Source: Gracilimonas sp017641085 (GTDB lineage Bacteria > Bacteroidota > Rhodothermia > Balneolales > Balneolaceae). Taken from it: a stretch of DNA of 64,000 nucleotides. Positions 1 to 7,754 of this stretch are shown in pieces. The first letter of the stretch is position 1; the number at the start of each line of letters is the position of its first letter. Under the pieces are notes generated by a model. The model made no database searches and was not told the origin of the DNA. It saw nothing but the letters and a program-made list of their open reading frames with translations. The position numbers were made by a program, and so were the translations under genes. The stretch lies in NCBI RefSeq assembly GCF_046115515.1, contig NZ_CP175953.1; one strand, 5' to 3'.

Positions 1-490
1 GCTGTAAATCCAAACGAGGATTGAAATTGGTGTTGAGGCTAAGAACCGTAAATTCCTGAGCATATTTCCTGGAATAAGAAACGGACGATGCTGAATCCTG
101 AAGAAAACCTTCTTTTAATTCCTCTGAGTCATTATATAAACTATTGAGCGGTGACTGGAAGCCGCCATCCTGATGAACAGCGATTATTGGTGAAATGGGA
201 GCGTATGCAATCAGATCGCTGGAAAGTTTGAGCAGTTGGTCTTGCGACTCAATATTTCTCCCAAAACTCTCAAGTTCATAATCATAGTCATACAGAACGA
301 CCCCGCCGATATTTAACTCCTTCAGATCTTTTACTATCGGGTGATTGTCGTCAATTTCTGTACCACGGAAACCCACAACAAGCATTTGTCCCAGTCTTTT
401 TGAATCGATGACTTCTTCTTGTTGTGGGGCCTTTTGCTGGCACCCTGTGAGTGTGGACAGGATTATCAGAATGGGGAAAAGTCGGATCAT
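1..490 (-). CDS. Glycoside hydrolase family 3 lipoprotein (beta-N-acetylhexosaminidase-like), N-terminal part
   Basis: The gene runs off the left edge, so only about 163 N-terminal residues are visible. I translated it on the minus strand from an ATG at 490. It begins with a short lipoprotein signal ending in the lipobox LTGC (Cys17), so the protein should be lipid-anchored and exported. The next part reads QMLVVGFRGTEI, then IGGVVLYDYDYE, then IIAVHQDGG. These match the start of the GH3 barrel in NagZ-type N-acetylhexosaminidases, where the last motif is usually DQEGG. The probable role is glycan or muropeptide trimming outside the cytoplasm. The ATG shares one base with the stop of the upstream thioredoxin-like gene (TGATG), so the two are probably translationally coupled. 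The catalytic residues lie outside the window. Confidence 0.75.
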   Translation of the reverse strand, partial: MIRLFPILIILSTLTGCQQKAPQQEEVIDSKRLGQMLVVGFRGTEIDDNHPIVKDLKELNIGGVVLYDYDYELESFGRNIESQDQLLKLSSDLIAYAPISPIIAVHQDGGFQSPLNSLYNDSEELKEGFLQDSASSVSYSRKYAQEFTVLSLNTNFNPRLDLQ

Positions 491-1947
491 CAGTTCATTT
501 GGTTTTTATATTCGGATAGTAAACTGTCTAAAACAGGTATGAAATTAAAGGAGGGACGAACATCGTTATATCGGGCAATTTCCCCATTCGGATCAACTAA
601 AATATAGAACGGAATTCCACCCCCTTTATAGGCTTTGAAGGTCTTTTCATCAAACCCATTGCCTCCGTAAAGCTGAACCCATGGGAGTTCCAGTCGCTTA
701 ATATCCTGCACCCAAACCAAGCTGTCGGCTTCGTTGGAAATCCCGATGATTTCGAGTTCATCACGTGAGTAATTGGCGTAGATGTCTTTCATGTAGGAAA
801 ACTCTTCCAGGCAAGGCTGGCACCATCCTGCCCAAAAATCGAGCAGTACAAACTTACCCCGGTAATCTTTCATAGTATGGATATTTCCATCTATATCTGG
901 CAGGGAAAACGGAACTGCCTGCTGGCCCGGGGAAACTGATTTGATTTCATTGTAGAAGTAAGTGAGAAATTCTGTGTACTCAGGATAACCAGAAAACTCT
1001 TCCAGGTAGGCTTCATAACTTGGAGTTGCCAATTCCAAATCCTGCTCTCCAATTCGTTCTGCAACCAGATACATTCGGGCGTGAGCCATTGCATCACGAC
1101 TTTCTATATGGTCTAACACCTGAAGGCGTTTCTCATTCAGTTCCTCATAGGCCAATCGTTTGATATCGTATTCAGACAAATCTTGCCCGTAAGCAGACTT
1201 AACGCTGTCGTAAATGCCAAAAGTGCGAGCGTAATAGTGGGCAAAGTCACGTATTCCTGCTCGCTGGGCCTTCAGTGATTCTATGGTGAAAAAATTGAGG
1301 GAATCGGCCAAAGAAAAAACGTGCTCTCTGGCAGAATCAGCATCAAAACTTTCATTGAACCGCTGATTGTATTCAATAGACCGGACAGCAAATACAAGGT
1401 GCTCGCCGATTGCTTTCAGGTAATAATCATGCAGTGGCGTGCCGGAAAGGTGCTTTTCAGCAATTTGGTATTTTCTTTCACTCAGCTTAAGCAGGGTGTT
1501 TTCTTCTCCAACCTTAATCTTTTCTTCCTCAAGGGGAATTTGTGTCTCGATTTCTTCAGTCTCAGTCAGGTAGCGATTATATCGTTCACCCCAAGATTCG
1601 GGATAGCCTTCCACGCGTACATTTTCAGGGAATGCAGCGCGCTGTATGGTAATTTCTAAATCAGCTTCGGGGGATAAGACAAGGGGATAGGATTCATCGT
1701 TTATCTGCAAAGTGCGAAGGTGCCGGGAGGATACAGGAGTGGTAAACGAAAAAGAGCCTTGATCGGATACTTTCAGGGTATCTCTTATCATCGGGGAATA
1801 TTTGTAATGAACAGGTTGTTGCTGAATGATGAGGTCGGCATCCCCGAGGTAATCGATGCTTCCCTGTATGGTTACTTGGTTATTCCCACAGGAGACAAAG
1901 ACAAGTGCAATGATTGTTAAATATTTGAATGGATTGGCAGAGGGCAT
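490..1947 (-). CDS. TlpA-like thiol-disulfide oxidoreductase lipoprotein
   Basis: A 485-residue exported protein. The N-terminus carries a lipoprotein signal with a Cys at residue 20 (FVSC). Residues about 25-110 form a beta-rich domain of the DUF4369 kind seen before Bacteroidota thioredoxins. A long helical middle follows, and residues about 340-480 form the thioredoxin-fold domain. The redox motif WCQPC is at residues 375-379 and the cis-proline loop (GGIPF) is near residue 445. Family knowledge suggests thiol-disulfide exchange in the periplasm, for example in cytochrome maturation or repair of oxidised cell-envelope proteins; the substrate cannot be read from the sequence. It is the first gene of a two-gene unit with the GH3 lipoprotein. 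Confidence 0.85.
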   Translation of the reverse strand: MPSANPFKYLTIIALVFVSCGNNQVTIQGSIDYLGDADLIIQQQPVHYKYSPMIRDTLKVSDQGSFSFTTPVSSRHLRTLQINDESYPLVLSPEADLEITIQRAAFPENVRVEGYPESWGERYNRYLTETEEIETQIPLEEEKIKVGEENTLLKLSERKYQIAEKHLSGTPLHDYYLKAIGEHLVFAVRSIEYNQRFNESFDADSAREHVFSLADSLNFFTIESLKAQRAGIRDFAHYYARTFGIYDSVKSAYGQDLSEYDIKRLAYEELNEKRLQVLDHIESRDAMAHARMYLVAERIGEQDLELATPSYEAYLEEFSGYPEYTEFLTYFYNEIKSVSPGQQAVPFSLPDIDGNIHTMKDYRGKFVLLDFWAGWCQPCLEEFSYMKDIYANYSRDELEIIGISNEADSLVWVQDIKRLELPWVQLYGGNGFDEKTFKAYKGGGIPFYILVDPNGEIARYNDVRPSFNFIPVLDSLLSEYKNQMN

Positions 1948-2257
1948 GGAAGTCCAATAATTAAAATCGTTTAATATTCTTACTGATTAAGGAAAATACT
2001 GTAACATTATTGTGTGAGATACTCTTCTAAATAAAAGAAGTAAAGAGCGAAATAACTTTTTTAAAAAAAAATTGAAAAAAATGTGTAACAAAGGACGATC
2101 AACTTACTCTTGTCAGAGATAATTTGATATGGGTAGTACAAATGACGGCAATTACGTGCTATATGAGGTATAAAGGCGGTAAATTTTCGAGTTATTTGTT
2201 GTTGAACGTTTCATTATCACATCACAGTTAGTAATCACAACTATTATAATAACGAAA
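1948..2257. other. Divergent intergenic region before the anti-sigma-like gene
   Basis: 310 bases between divergent genes. It is AT-rich, with an A-run at about 2062-2080. The notable content is the bipartite promoter at 2084-2113 facing the + strand gene. That leaves an untranslated leader of about 140 bases. The leader holds a 14-codon ORF starting at about 2129 (MGSTNDGNYVLYEV, then stop) with no other support. No RNA gene or mobile element is visible. Confidence 0.6.
2084..2113 (+). promoter_or_regulatory. Predicted ECF-sigma promoter (site C) for the anti-sigma-like TPR gene
   Basis: TGTAACAAA at 2084-2092, thirteen bases, then ACTCTTGT at 2106-2113. The same two boxes with the same spacing occur twice in front of the lipoprotein/CHAT operon. 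The AAC core in the upstream box is typical of ECF -35 elements. The match in both boxes at fixed spacing is seen directly; assignment to the neighbouring sigma factor is inference. Confidence 0.65.
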
Positions 2258-3001
2258 ATGATAGAAAGTAAGATTAATAAAGAATTAGAGAGGAAGATTG
2301 ATCTGTATGTAAACGGTCGGCTTGATGCTGAGCAGGTTGATGAATTGTGGTCTGAGCTTATTCAGGATGAATATTACATGGACTACATGAAAAGCGTTGC
2401 CAATTTAAAGGCCGTCATCGACCGTAAGCAAGCAGCAAAACCATCTTCCAAAGTACACTCTTTCCGAAAAGTTGCCCAATATGCTGCGGCAGCTGCTGTA
2501 ATTTTGATAGCATCGGTAGTAGGGGTGTTAAATATGAATCCTTCCGGTGACTTCTCGGTAAGCCCGATAGCACAGATTGGATTAGATGTTGTTAGGGATG
2601 CTGAAGGGGTTTCTGCTACTGTTACCAGCGATGTAATTCGAAGAGCTATTCGTTTGGCTACCGATGGGGAGGTTCAGGAAGCGATTTCATTACTCCAATC
2701 CGAACTGGAAGAAGTCAAAGAGCCACAACTAAAAGCTGAAATTGCACTGAGTTTAGGTTCAATTCAGTATAACAACGGCAATTATTCATCCTCTATCGAA
2801 AATTTCAAAATAGTTACTGCGCAAGAAAACATAGAAGTACTTACTCTTGAAAAAGGCTACTGGTTTTTAGGTAACACGTATTTCCAATTAGATCGTCTTG
2901 AGGAAGCGGGAGATGCCTTCCAAAAAGCCTATGAACTCAATGGCGCTTACAGCCGAGTCGCAAAAACATATGTGGATGCGCTGGAAAACGTGAGCAGATA
3001 A
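2258..3001 (+). CDS. Single-pass membrane TPR protein, probable anti-sigma factor
   Basis: 247 residues in three parts. Residues 1-70 are soluble, helical and charged (ERKIDLYVNGRLDAEQVDEL), the arrangement of a cytoplasmic anti-sigma domain, but there is no zinc-binding HxxxCxxC. Residues 75-93 form one hydrophobic helix. Residues about 150-240 carry TPR-type repeats (ALSLGSIQYNNGNYSSSIENF and YWFLGNTYFQLDRLEEAGDAF), which should lie in the periplasm. This is the usual layout of Bacteroidota anti-sigma/TPR proteins. The gene is not next to the sigma gene at 7968, but the predicted promoter at 2084-2113 matches those of the lipoprotein/CHAT operon, tying it to the same regulon. The anti-sigma role is inference; a plain TPR membrane scaffold is the alternative. 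Confidence 0.6.
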   Translation: MIESKINKELERKIDLYVNGRLDAEQVDELWSELIQDEYYMDYMKSVANLKAVIDRKQAAKPSSKVHSFRKVAQYAAAAAVILIASVVGVLNMNPSGDFSVSPIAQIGLDVVRDAEGVSATVTSDVIRRAIRLATDGEVQEAISLLQSELEEVKEPQLKAEIALSLGSIQYNNGNYSSSIENFKIVTAQENIEVLTLEKGYWFLGNTYFQLDRLEEAGDAFQKAYELNGAYSRVAKTYVDALENVSR

Positions 3002-3048
3002 CAAAAAACTTGTTAATGACCCTTTATAATTAGAAAAAGCTACTAAAT

Positions 3049-3085
3049 AAAAAAGGCACTTGCATATAATGTAAGCGCCTTTTTT
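3049..3085. terminator. Bidirectional terminator between convergent genes
   Basis: An A-run, a stem of about 17 base pairs (AAAAAAGGC, then CTTGCAT paired with ATGTAAG, one internal mismatch and one G-T pair) and a T-run. It serves the anti-sigma-like gene from the left and the CHAT gene from the right. Confidence 0.85.
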
Positions 3086-3114
3086 ATGTTCAGAAGTAAA
3101 CATAAGTTTACTGA

Positions 3115-6100
3115 TTAACCGCTGCTCTCTTTTCTGTAAGTGATAAATCCGGTTAGCAGACCTGTAAGAGCTAACAGAGAAAAAATTAGGCCGGCATTTG
3201 TTGATTTGTTTGTAACCGGCGAAGGATTCCCGATCATCATATAGGCTCCCCAAAAATGCGGATTGGCATTGGCTCTTTTCAATTGGTTGAGTTTTGCTTG
3301 CCTGATAGCTTCACTTTTAGTTTCACCTTCATTCAGTAGATCATAAAAGTCGGTAGCAAACTCTGAGGCTACTTTATCATTTACTGACCAGAGGTTCAAA
3401 GCCAAGCTTTTAGCGCCGGCATACCTGAGGGCACGACTAATCCCCATAATACCGCTTCCCTGAATGTAACTCCCGGATCCGGAACTGCACGAATTCAGCA
3501 TAATGAATTCACTGTTCAACGGGGTATCAAACAATTCATAGGCATACAGAGCCTGATCGGACTGTAAGGTATCGGAGTCAGAAGAATTCTTTAAGTAAAT
3601 GGTGGAGAATAGAGGGTCTTTCTCAGAGACTTCGCTATGCGTGGCAACATGTACCAGCCGGGAAGTGCCTACTTTTTGCTTGAAAATATCTTTAGTGGCA
3701 GCATCACCGGTAAATACTTTTTTGTTATTGAAGGATGAAAGTACATTCGTGATGTTGTTTGTTTCTACGGTGGCATAAGGCAGAGATGGTAAATTTGTGC
3801 CTTTAAAATTCTGAAAGTCTGAAATGGCAAAGCCTGAAAAGTCAGTTTCTGTAGAGGCAGAAAAAGTACGCCGGTTGCTGTCAAATTCTTTGAGTGATGT
3901 AAAGTAGCGGAAGTGATACTCTTCAATTAAGTACCGCGTGCTGCCAAAACTGATCGGTGAATCTGGTTTTTCAGTGGGCAGAACCTCCAGGGGAATTCGG
4001 TAGAGGTAATTATCAGGCACAACCGAAATCTGTTTAATCTGACTCGGGATGTCCTTCAGGTCCAGAATCTCGTGAAGCCGGTAAAGCTCAAACAGGTTTG
4101 TGTTTCCTGATGCCAGGTTATCTCCAATTTGAGAAAATAAAGCCTGGCGCTGCTTATCAAAGGTGTAATATTTTATCTTGATTTGGGAGGAAGTCAGGTA
4201 ACTTACATATAGTTTTGTGCCCACTTCGGTGAAATGAAGCAACAACTCATCTTCATTTAAAGAACGTTGGATTGACCAAATCGGGGGCAAAGGCTCTTCT
4301 TTGTCCAGATTTACATCTGCCAGAATTTGATTCCTTACAGCAGAAATACGATCGATTTGAGTGTTTATTTGAAACCGCTCTTCTTGAGTTGCATTCAGAT
4401 ACTTTTTTCTAAGAGACTGAATACGCTGGTTTAATCTTTTTTCTTCAGCCAATTCCTCTTCAGTAAGCTTGGCTGCTTTAACTAATGGGCTGTTATAGAG
4501 CGTAGCGTCATTGATGGTTTTTAGCCGGTCTAAAATTTCCAGTGCTTCGGGGCTTCTGTTATTATTAATAAGCAATTCGACAATTAGCTCAAAAGCATCC
4601 AGGTATTCATCCTCTACCGACCAGTACCCTTCCTGAGTGTCGGTATTATTCTTGGCGCGGTCAATCACCTGATCAATGACGGGTAAGAGATTATCTATAG
4701 CGGCTCTGTCGTTGCCAGATAAACTAAAGTAGTTCGACTTGACGGTTTGGTATTTAACCGATAATTGAAAATCCATGTTCTCAAGCGAATAGAGCTGTAT
4801 ATCTTCCAGGTTTTTGGCGGCATCTTTGATTTTATTCTGCTTTAAATCAATAGCTGTAAGATTGACTACGGCATCTAAATAATCAGGAGTATCTGAACGG
4901 GAAAGGGTTAGTTGCTTTACGTTTTGAAATGTTAGTCTCGCTTCTGTAAGAGAGTCAATTTTGCTCAAAATAATTCCCTTTTCAATAAGCAAATCAATGT
5001 AGGTCTCGTAATTCTTCTCCGGAGACAGTATTTGAGAAGCGGAATTTAAATTAGCCAGTGCTTTGTCAGCATCTTTATAGTTGGTCCAATAAAAAGTACC
5101 CAGATAGGAATTAATCAAAGCCAATTCAGATGTATCCTTTTTATCAGTTGCCAATTTACGAGCCTGTTCAATGTAATTCAGGGCCGTATTTATATCGTTG
5201 ATGGAACTGTAGTAGATAAATAAATTCCGGTAGATTTTTAACCGGGTTGTATATTCCTCTATTTCTTGATCTAAAGCTCGTAATTGAAAAGATATATATT
5301 TGTTGGATTGACCGAGCTTTAAATAGGTTGCTCCTAAGTTGGTGAAAAGAGAGTATTGTTCTTCTAAGGTCTCTGACTCATTATAGAGCTCTTCATAAAT
5401 GACTTTCGCCGCTTGATACTTCCCTAAAGAAATTAAGTAGGCTCCCTGCCTTACTTTGATGGAATTTATTTCAGTTTTATTTCCAATAAACATTGCAAGC
5501 GGTAAAGAATAATTCCGCTGAAGTTGTAGGGATTTATCATATTCTCCATAGATATAAAAAGTGTAATCAAAAGCACCTAACAGCTTTAATCTATGGATTG
5601 AATTTGGCAACCAATTCTGGTTAACAAATTTCTCAAAATTTTCTTGAATTACGCCGTACCTGTCAAGTATATAAGCAGTACGAATGACGTTGGAGAGAAC
5701 GATAGCGTATTCAAGCCCATTGTTTGATGGTTCTGAATTTATATAACTCAGCCAGTTCTCTAATGCGTTTTTTAAATAATTTGTGGAATAATAATTATGT
5801 AAATCTTCCTCCATCAATATTCGAAAATGAATTAGGGGATGTTCATCATAGCCGATGATTTCTGTGGAGACCGTATCTTCACTGTTTATAATTTGCTTAA
5901 AGAGATCTGATTCTGTTTTATCCCAAAAAGATTGACTGAGTTCATCTAACTCGTCACAAGAAATTTTATCATAGAACGAAGCTTTTTCAGTCAGGCTTTG
6001 TACTGATGATTTTACTATATCAAGCCCCTCACAATTAAGTGAAGCAATCTCGTGAATGGCCCAGCTGTTTAAGCTAACATTTTGACCTTTCTCGATGTTG

Positions 6101-6195
6101 GAAACATACGCAGCTATCTGTGTCTCGGTTTTTTTGACATAGGCAGTGTCAGAAGAAAAGGGAGCTAAAAAAAGTATTAAATAAAGTAGGATCAC
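3115..6195 (-). CDS. Exported TPR-CHAT caspase-like protease
   Basis: 1026 residues. A hydrophobic N-terminus (residues 1-18) looks like a signal peptide. Residues about 100-560 are a long series of TPR-like helical repeats, followed by a coiled linker (about 570-640). Residues about 700-985 are a CHAT domain: His853 in VHVATHSE and Cys903 in LNSCSSGSG match the caspase-type dyad, so the peptidase should be active. Residues about 1001-1020 are a C-terminal membrane helix ending in RKESSG, so the body is predicted to sit in the periplasm. The start is GTG, since an in-frame TGA lies just upstream. It lies 45 bases after the last lipoprotein copy on the same strand and is probably cotranscribed with the array. 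CHAT proteases such as Csx29 cleave a specific partner; the substrate here is unknown. Confidence 0.85.
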   Translation of the reverse strand: MILLYLILFLAPFSSDTAYVKKTETQIAAYVSNIEKGQNVSLNSWAIHEIASLNCEGLDIVKSSVQSLTEKASFYDKISCDELDELSQSFWDKTESDLFKQIINSEDTVSTEIIGYDEHPLIHFRILMEEDLHNYYSTNYLKNALENWLSYINSEPSNNGLEYAIVLSNVIRTAYILDRYGVIQENFEKFVNQNWLPNSIHRLKLLGAFDYTFYIYGEYDKSLQLQRNYSLPLAMFIGNKTEINSIKVRQGAYLISLGKYQAAKVIYEELYNESETLEEQYSLFTNLGATYLKLGQSNKYISFQLRALDQEIEEYTTRLKIYRNLFIYYSSINDINTALNYIEQARKLATDKKDTSELALINSYLGTFYWTNYKDADKALANLNSASQILSPEKNYETYIDLLIEKGIILSKIDSLTEARLTFQNVKQLTLSRSDTPDYLDAVVNLTAIDLKQNKIKDAAKNLEDIQLYSLENMDFQLSVKYQTVKSNYFSLSGNDRAAIDNLLPVIDQVIDRAKNNTDTQEGYWSVEDEYLDAFELIVELLINNNRSPEALEILDRLKTINDATLYNSPLVKAAKLTEEELAEEKRLNQRIQSLRKKYLNATQEERFQINTQIDRISAVRNQILADVNLDKEEPLPPIWSIQRSLNEDELLLHFTEVGTKLYVSYLTSSQIKIKYYTFDKQRQALFSQIGDNLASGNTNLFELYRLHEILDLKDIPSQIKQISVVPDNYLYRIPLEVLPTEKPDSPISFGSTRYLIEEYHFRYFTSLKEFDSNRRTFSASTETDFSGFAISDFQNFKGTNLPSLPYATVETNNITNVLSSFNNKKVFTGDAATKDIFKQKVGTSRLVHVATHSEVSEKDPLFSTIYLKNSSDSDTLQSDQALYAYELFDTPLNSEFIMLNSCSSGSGSYIQGSGIMGISRALRYAGAKSLALNLWSVNDKVASEFATDFYDLLNEGETKSEAIRQAKLNQLKRANANPHFWGAYMMIGNPSPVTNKSTNAGLIFSLLALTGLLTGFITYRKESSG

Positions 6196-6240
6196 AATTA
6201 ATCATATTATTGAAGTCTTAATGTAAGGAAATCCACTTTA

Positions 6241-6429
6241 TTACCAAGGTTTTTCGACAATAGGCTTCACGTCGTTACCGCCGGAGAACACGCCGTTGTC
6301 AGTGGTTGTGGTTTCAATGGCCGGCTGGCTGGACAGTTCATCGTTGAGGGAAGCGTCGGTAACCGAAGCACATCCGAACGACAGAGAAACGATAGCGATG
6401 AGGGCGAAAAGAGATTTAACAGATTTCAT
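6241..6429 (-). CDS. Small lipoprotein, array copy 1 (CHAT-proximal)
   Basis: 62 residues. Residues 1-19 form a lipoprotein signal with lipobox SFGC and Cys20 as the predicted lipidation site. The mature part is 43 residues, Thr/Ser-rich in the middle and ending GGNDVKPIVEKPW. I do not recognise the family. This copy is the most diverged in DNA: it has stop TAA rather than TAG, plus silent changes in the Pro61 (CCT), Val58 (GTC) and a Thr (ACT) codon. It lies 45 bases before the CHAT gene start, so the two are probably read on one transcript. Confidence 0.85.
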   Translation of the reverse strand: MKSVKSLFALIAIVSLSFGCASVTDASLNDELSSQPAIETTTTDNGVFSGGNDVKPIVEKPW

Positions 6430-6482
6430 AACAGTAATGGGTTTGTAGTTGATTGAGTTAAGTGGTTATTGGGTGGTGATGA

Positions 6483-6671
6483 CTACCAGGGTTTTTCAAC
6501 AATAGGCTTCACGTCGTTACCGCCGGAGAACACGCCGTTGTCGGTGGTAGTGGTTTCAATGGCCGGCTGGCTGGACAGTTCATCGTTGAGGGAAGCGTCG
6601 GTAACCGAAGCACATCCGAACGACAGAGAAACGATAGCAATGAGGGCGAAAAGAGATTTAACAGATTTCAT
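6483..6671 (-). CDS. Small lipoprotein, array copy 2
   Basis: The encoded protein is identical to copy 1 (signal peptide, lipobox SFGC, 43-residue mature part). At DNA level it carries the same silent variant set as copy 5 (GTG for the Val before Lys, ACT in the Thr run, ATT in the signal peptide). The spacer on its upstream side is one base shorter than in copies 1, 3 and 4. Stop is TAG. Function unknown. Confidence 0.85.
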   Translation of the reverse strand: MKSVKSLFALIAIVSLSFGCASVTDASLNDELSSQPAIETTTTDNGVFSGGNDVKPIVEKPW

Positions 6672-6723
6672 AACAGTAATGGGTTTGTAGTTGATTGAGT
6701 TAAGTGGTTATTGGGTGTGATGA

Positions 6724-6912
6724 CTACCAGGGTTTTTCAACAATAGGCTTTACGTCGTTACCGCCGGAGAACACGCCGTTGTCGGTGGTTGTGGTTTCAA
6801 TGGCCGGCTGGCTGGACAGTTCATCGTTGAGGGAAGCGTCGGTAACCGAAGCACATCCGAACGACAGAGAAACGATAGCGATGAGGGCGAAAAGAGATTT
6901 AACAGATTTCAT
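6724..6912 (-). CDS. Small lipoprotein, array copy 3
   Basis: Same 62-residue protein as the other copies. Its coding DNA matches copies 4 and 6 at the variable positions (GTA for Val, ACA in the Thr run, ATC in the signal peptide). The stop is TAG, followed by the standard spacer. Function unknown; export and lipidation are predicted from the Cys20 lipobox. Confidence 0.85.
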   Translation of the reverse strand: MKSVKSLFALIAIVSLSFGCASVTDASLNDELSSQPAIETTTTDNGVFSGGNDVKPIVEKPW

Positions 6913-6965
6913 AACAGTAATGGGTTTGTAGTTGATTGAGTTAAGTGGTTATTGGGTGGTGATGA

Positions 6966-7154
6966 CTACCAGGGTTTTTCAACAATAGGCTTTACGTCGT
7001 TACCGCCGGAGAACACGCCGTTGTCGGTGGTTGTGGTTTCAATGGCCGGCTGGCTGGACAGTTCATCGTTGAGGGAAGCGTCGGTAACCGAAGCACATCC
7101 GAACGACAGAGAAACGATAGCGATGAGGGCGAAAAGAGATTTAACAGATTTCAT
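6966..7154 (-). CDS. Small lipoprotein, array copy 4
   Basis: Same 62-residue protein. The coding sequence equals copy 3 at all variable sites, and the spacer is the longer 53-base form. It closes the three-unit block (copies 2-4) that appears duplicated as copies 5-6. Function unknown. Confidence 0.85.
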   Translation of the reverse strand: MKSVKSLFALIAIVSLSFGCASVTDASLNDELSSQPAIETTTTDNGVFSGGNDVKPIVEKPW

Positions 7155-7207
7155 AACAGTAATGGGTTTGTAGTTGATTGAGTTAAGTGGTTATTGGGTG
7201 GTGATGA

Positions 7208-7396
7208 CTACCAGGGTTTTTCAACAATAGGCTTCACGTCGTTACCGCCGGAGAACACGCCGTTGTCGGTGGTAGTGGTTTCAATGGCCGGCTGGCTGGA
7301 CAGTTCATCGTTGAGGGAAGCGTCGGTAACCGAAGCACATCCGAACGACAGAGAAACGATAGCAATGAGGGCGAAAAGAGATTTAACAGATTTCAT
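7208..7396 (-). CDS. Small lipoprotein, array copy 5
   Basis: Same 62-residue protein. Its silent variants and the shortened spacer beside it are those of copy 2, exactly 725 bases away. This is the main sign that a three-unit block was duplicated. Function unknown. Confidence 0.85.
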   Translation of the reverse strand: MKSVKSLFALIAIVSLSFGCASVTDASLNDELSSQPAIETTTTDNGVFSGGNDVKPIVEKPW

Positions 7397-7448
7397 AACA
7401 GTAATGGGTTTGTAGTTGATTGAGTTAAGTGGTTATTGGGTGTGATGA

Positions 7449-7637
7449 CTACCAGGGTTTTTCAACAATAGGCTTTACGTCGTTACCGCCGGAGAACACG
7501 CCGTTGTCGGTGGTTGTGGTTTCAATGGCCGGCTGGCTGGACAGTTCATCGTTGAGGGAAGCGTCGGTAACCGAAGCACATCCGAACGACAGAGAAACGA
7601 TAGCGATGAGGGCGAAAAGAGATTTAACAGATTTCAT
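7449..7637 (-). CDS. Small lipoprotein, array copy 6 (promoter-proximal)
   Basis: Same 62-residue protein; the first gene of the array in transcription order. The frame stays open upstream to an ATG at 7721. I chose 7637 because the other five copies start at the equivalent Met, because a lipoprotein signal must be N-terminal, and because the predicted promoter at 7675-7704 would start transcription at about 7668, downstream of 7721. Upstream of about 7648 the sequence no longer matches the array spacer. Confidence 0.85.
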   Translation of the reverse strand: MKSVKSLFALIAIVSLSFGCASVTDASLNDELSSQPAIETTTTDNGVFSGGNDVKPIVEKPW

Positions 7638-7674
7638 AACAGTAATGGGTTTTTGGTTAAAATTTGGGTCAAGT

Positions 7675-7704
7675 ACAAGAGTGCCTTGAACTCTGTTTGT
7701 TACA
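7675..7704 (-). promoter_or_regulatory. Predicted ECF-sigma promoter (site A) for the lipoprotein/CHAT operon
   Basis: On the minus strand TGTAACAAA (7704-7696), thirteen bases, then ACTCTTGT (7682-7675). Transcription would begin about 30 bases before the first lipoprotein ATG. Spacing and both boxes match sites B and C. Confidence 0.7.
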
Positions 7705-7754
7705 ATTTTATTTAAAGTCAATTTTTAAATTAAAAAACATACATATACTCCAGT

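Larger units (their letters stand above)
6241..7648 (-). repeat. Six-copy tandem gene array, unit 241-242 bp
   Basis: Each unit is a 189-base ORF plus a 52-53-base spacer. ORF ends step by 242, 241, 242, 242 and 241 bases. Units are nearly identical in DNA. The differences I found inside the ORFs, including the stop codon (TAA once, TAG five times), are all silent. Copies 2 and 5 share the same three silent variants and both are followed by a spacer one base shorter, while copies 3, 4 and 6 agree with each other. That gives a second-order period of three units (725 bases). Homology to the spacer ends at about 7648, in front of copy 6. This is consistent with unequal crossing-over plus selection on the protein. 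Confidence 0.95.

Noticed and set aside
6469..7689. Five overlapping + strand ORFs of 73-86 codons across the array (MGGDDYQGFSTIGF and similar)
   Set aside because: They are antisense shadows of the lipoprotein copies. The minus-strand reading has a perfect lipoprotein signal and its variation is all silent.
7449..7721. A 90-residue version of lipoprotein copy 6 starting at 7721
   Set aside because: The extra N-terminus would bury the signal peptide, is absent from the other copies and begins upstream of the predicted promoter.
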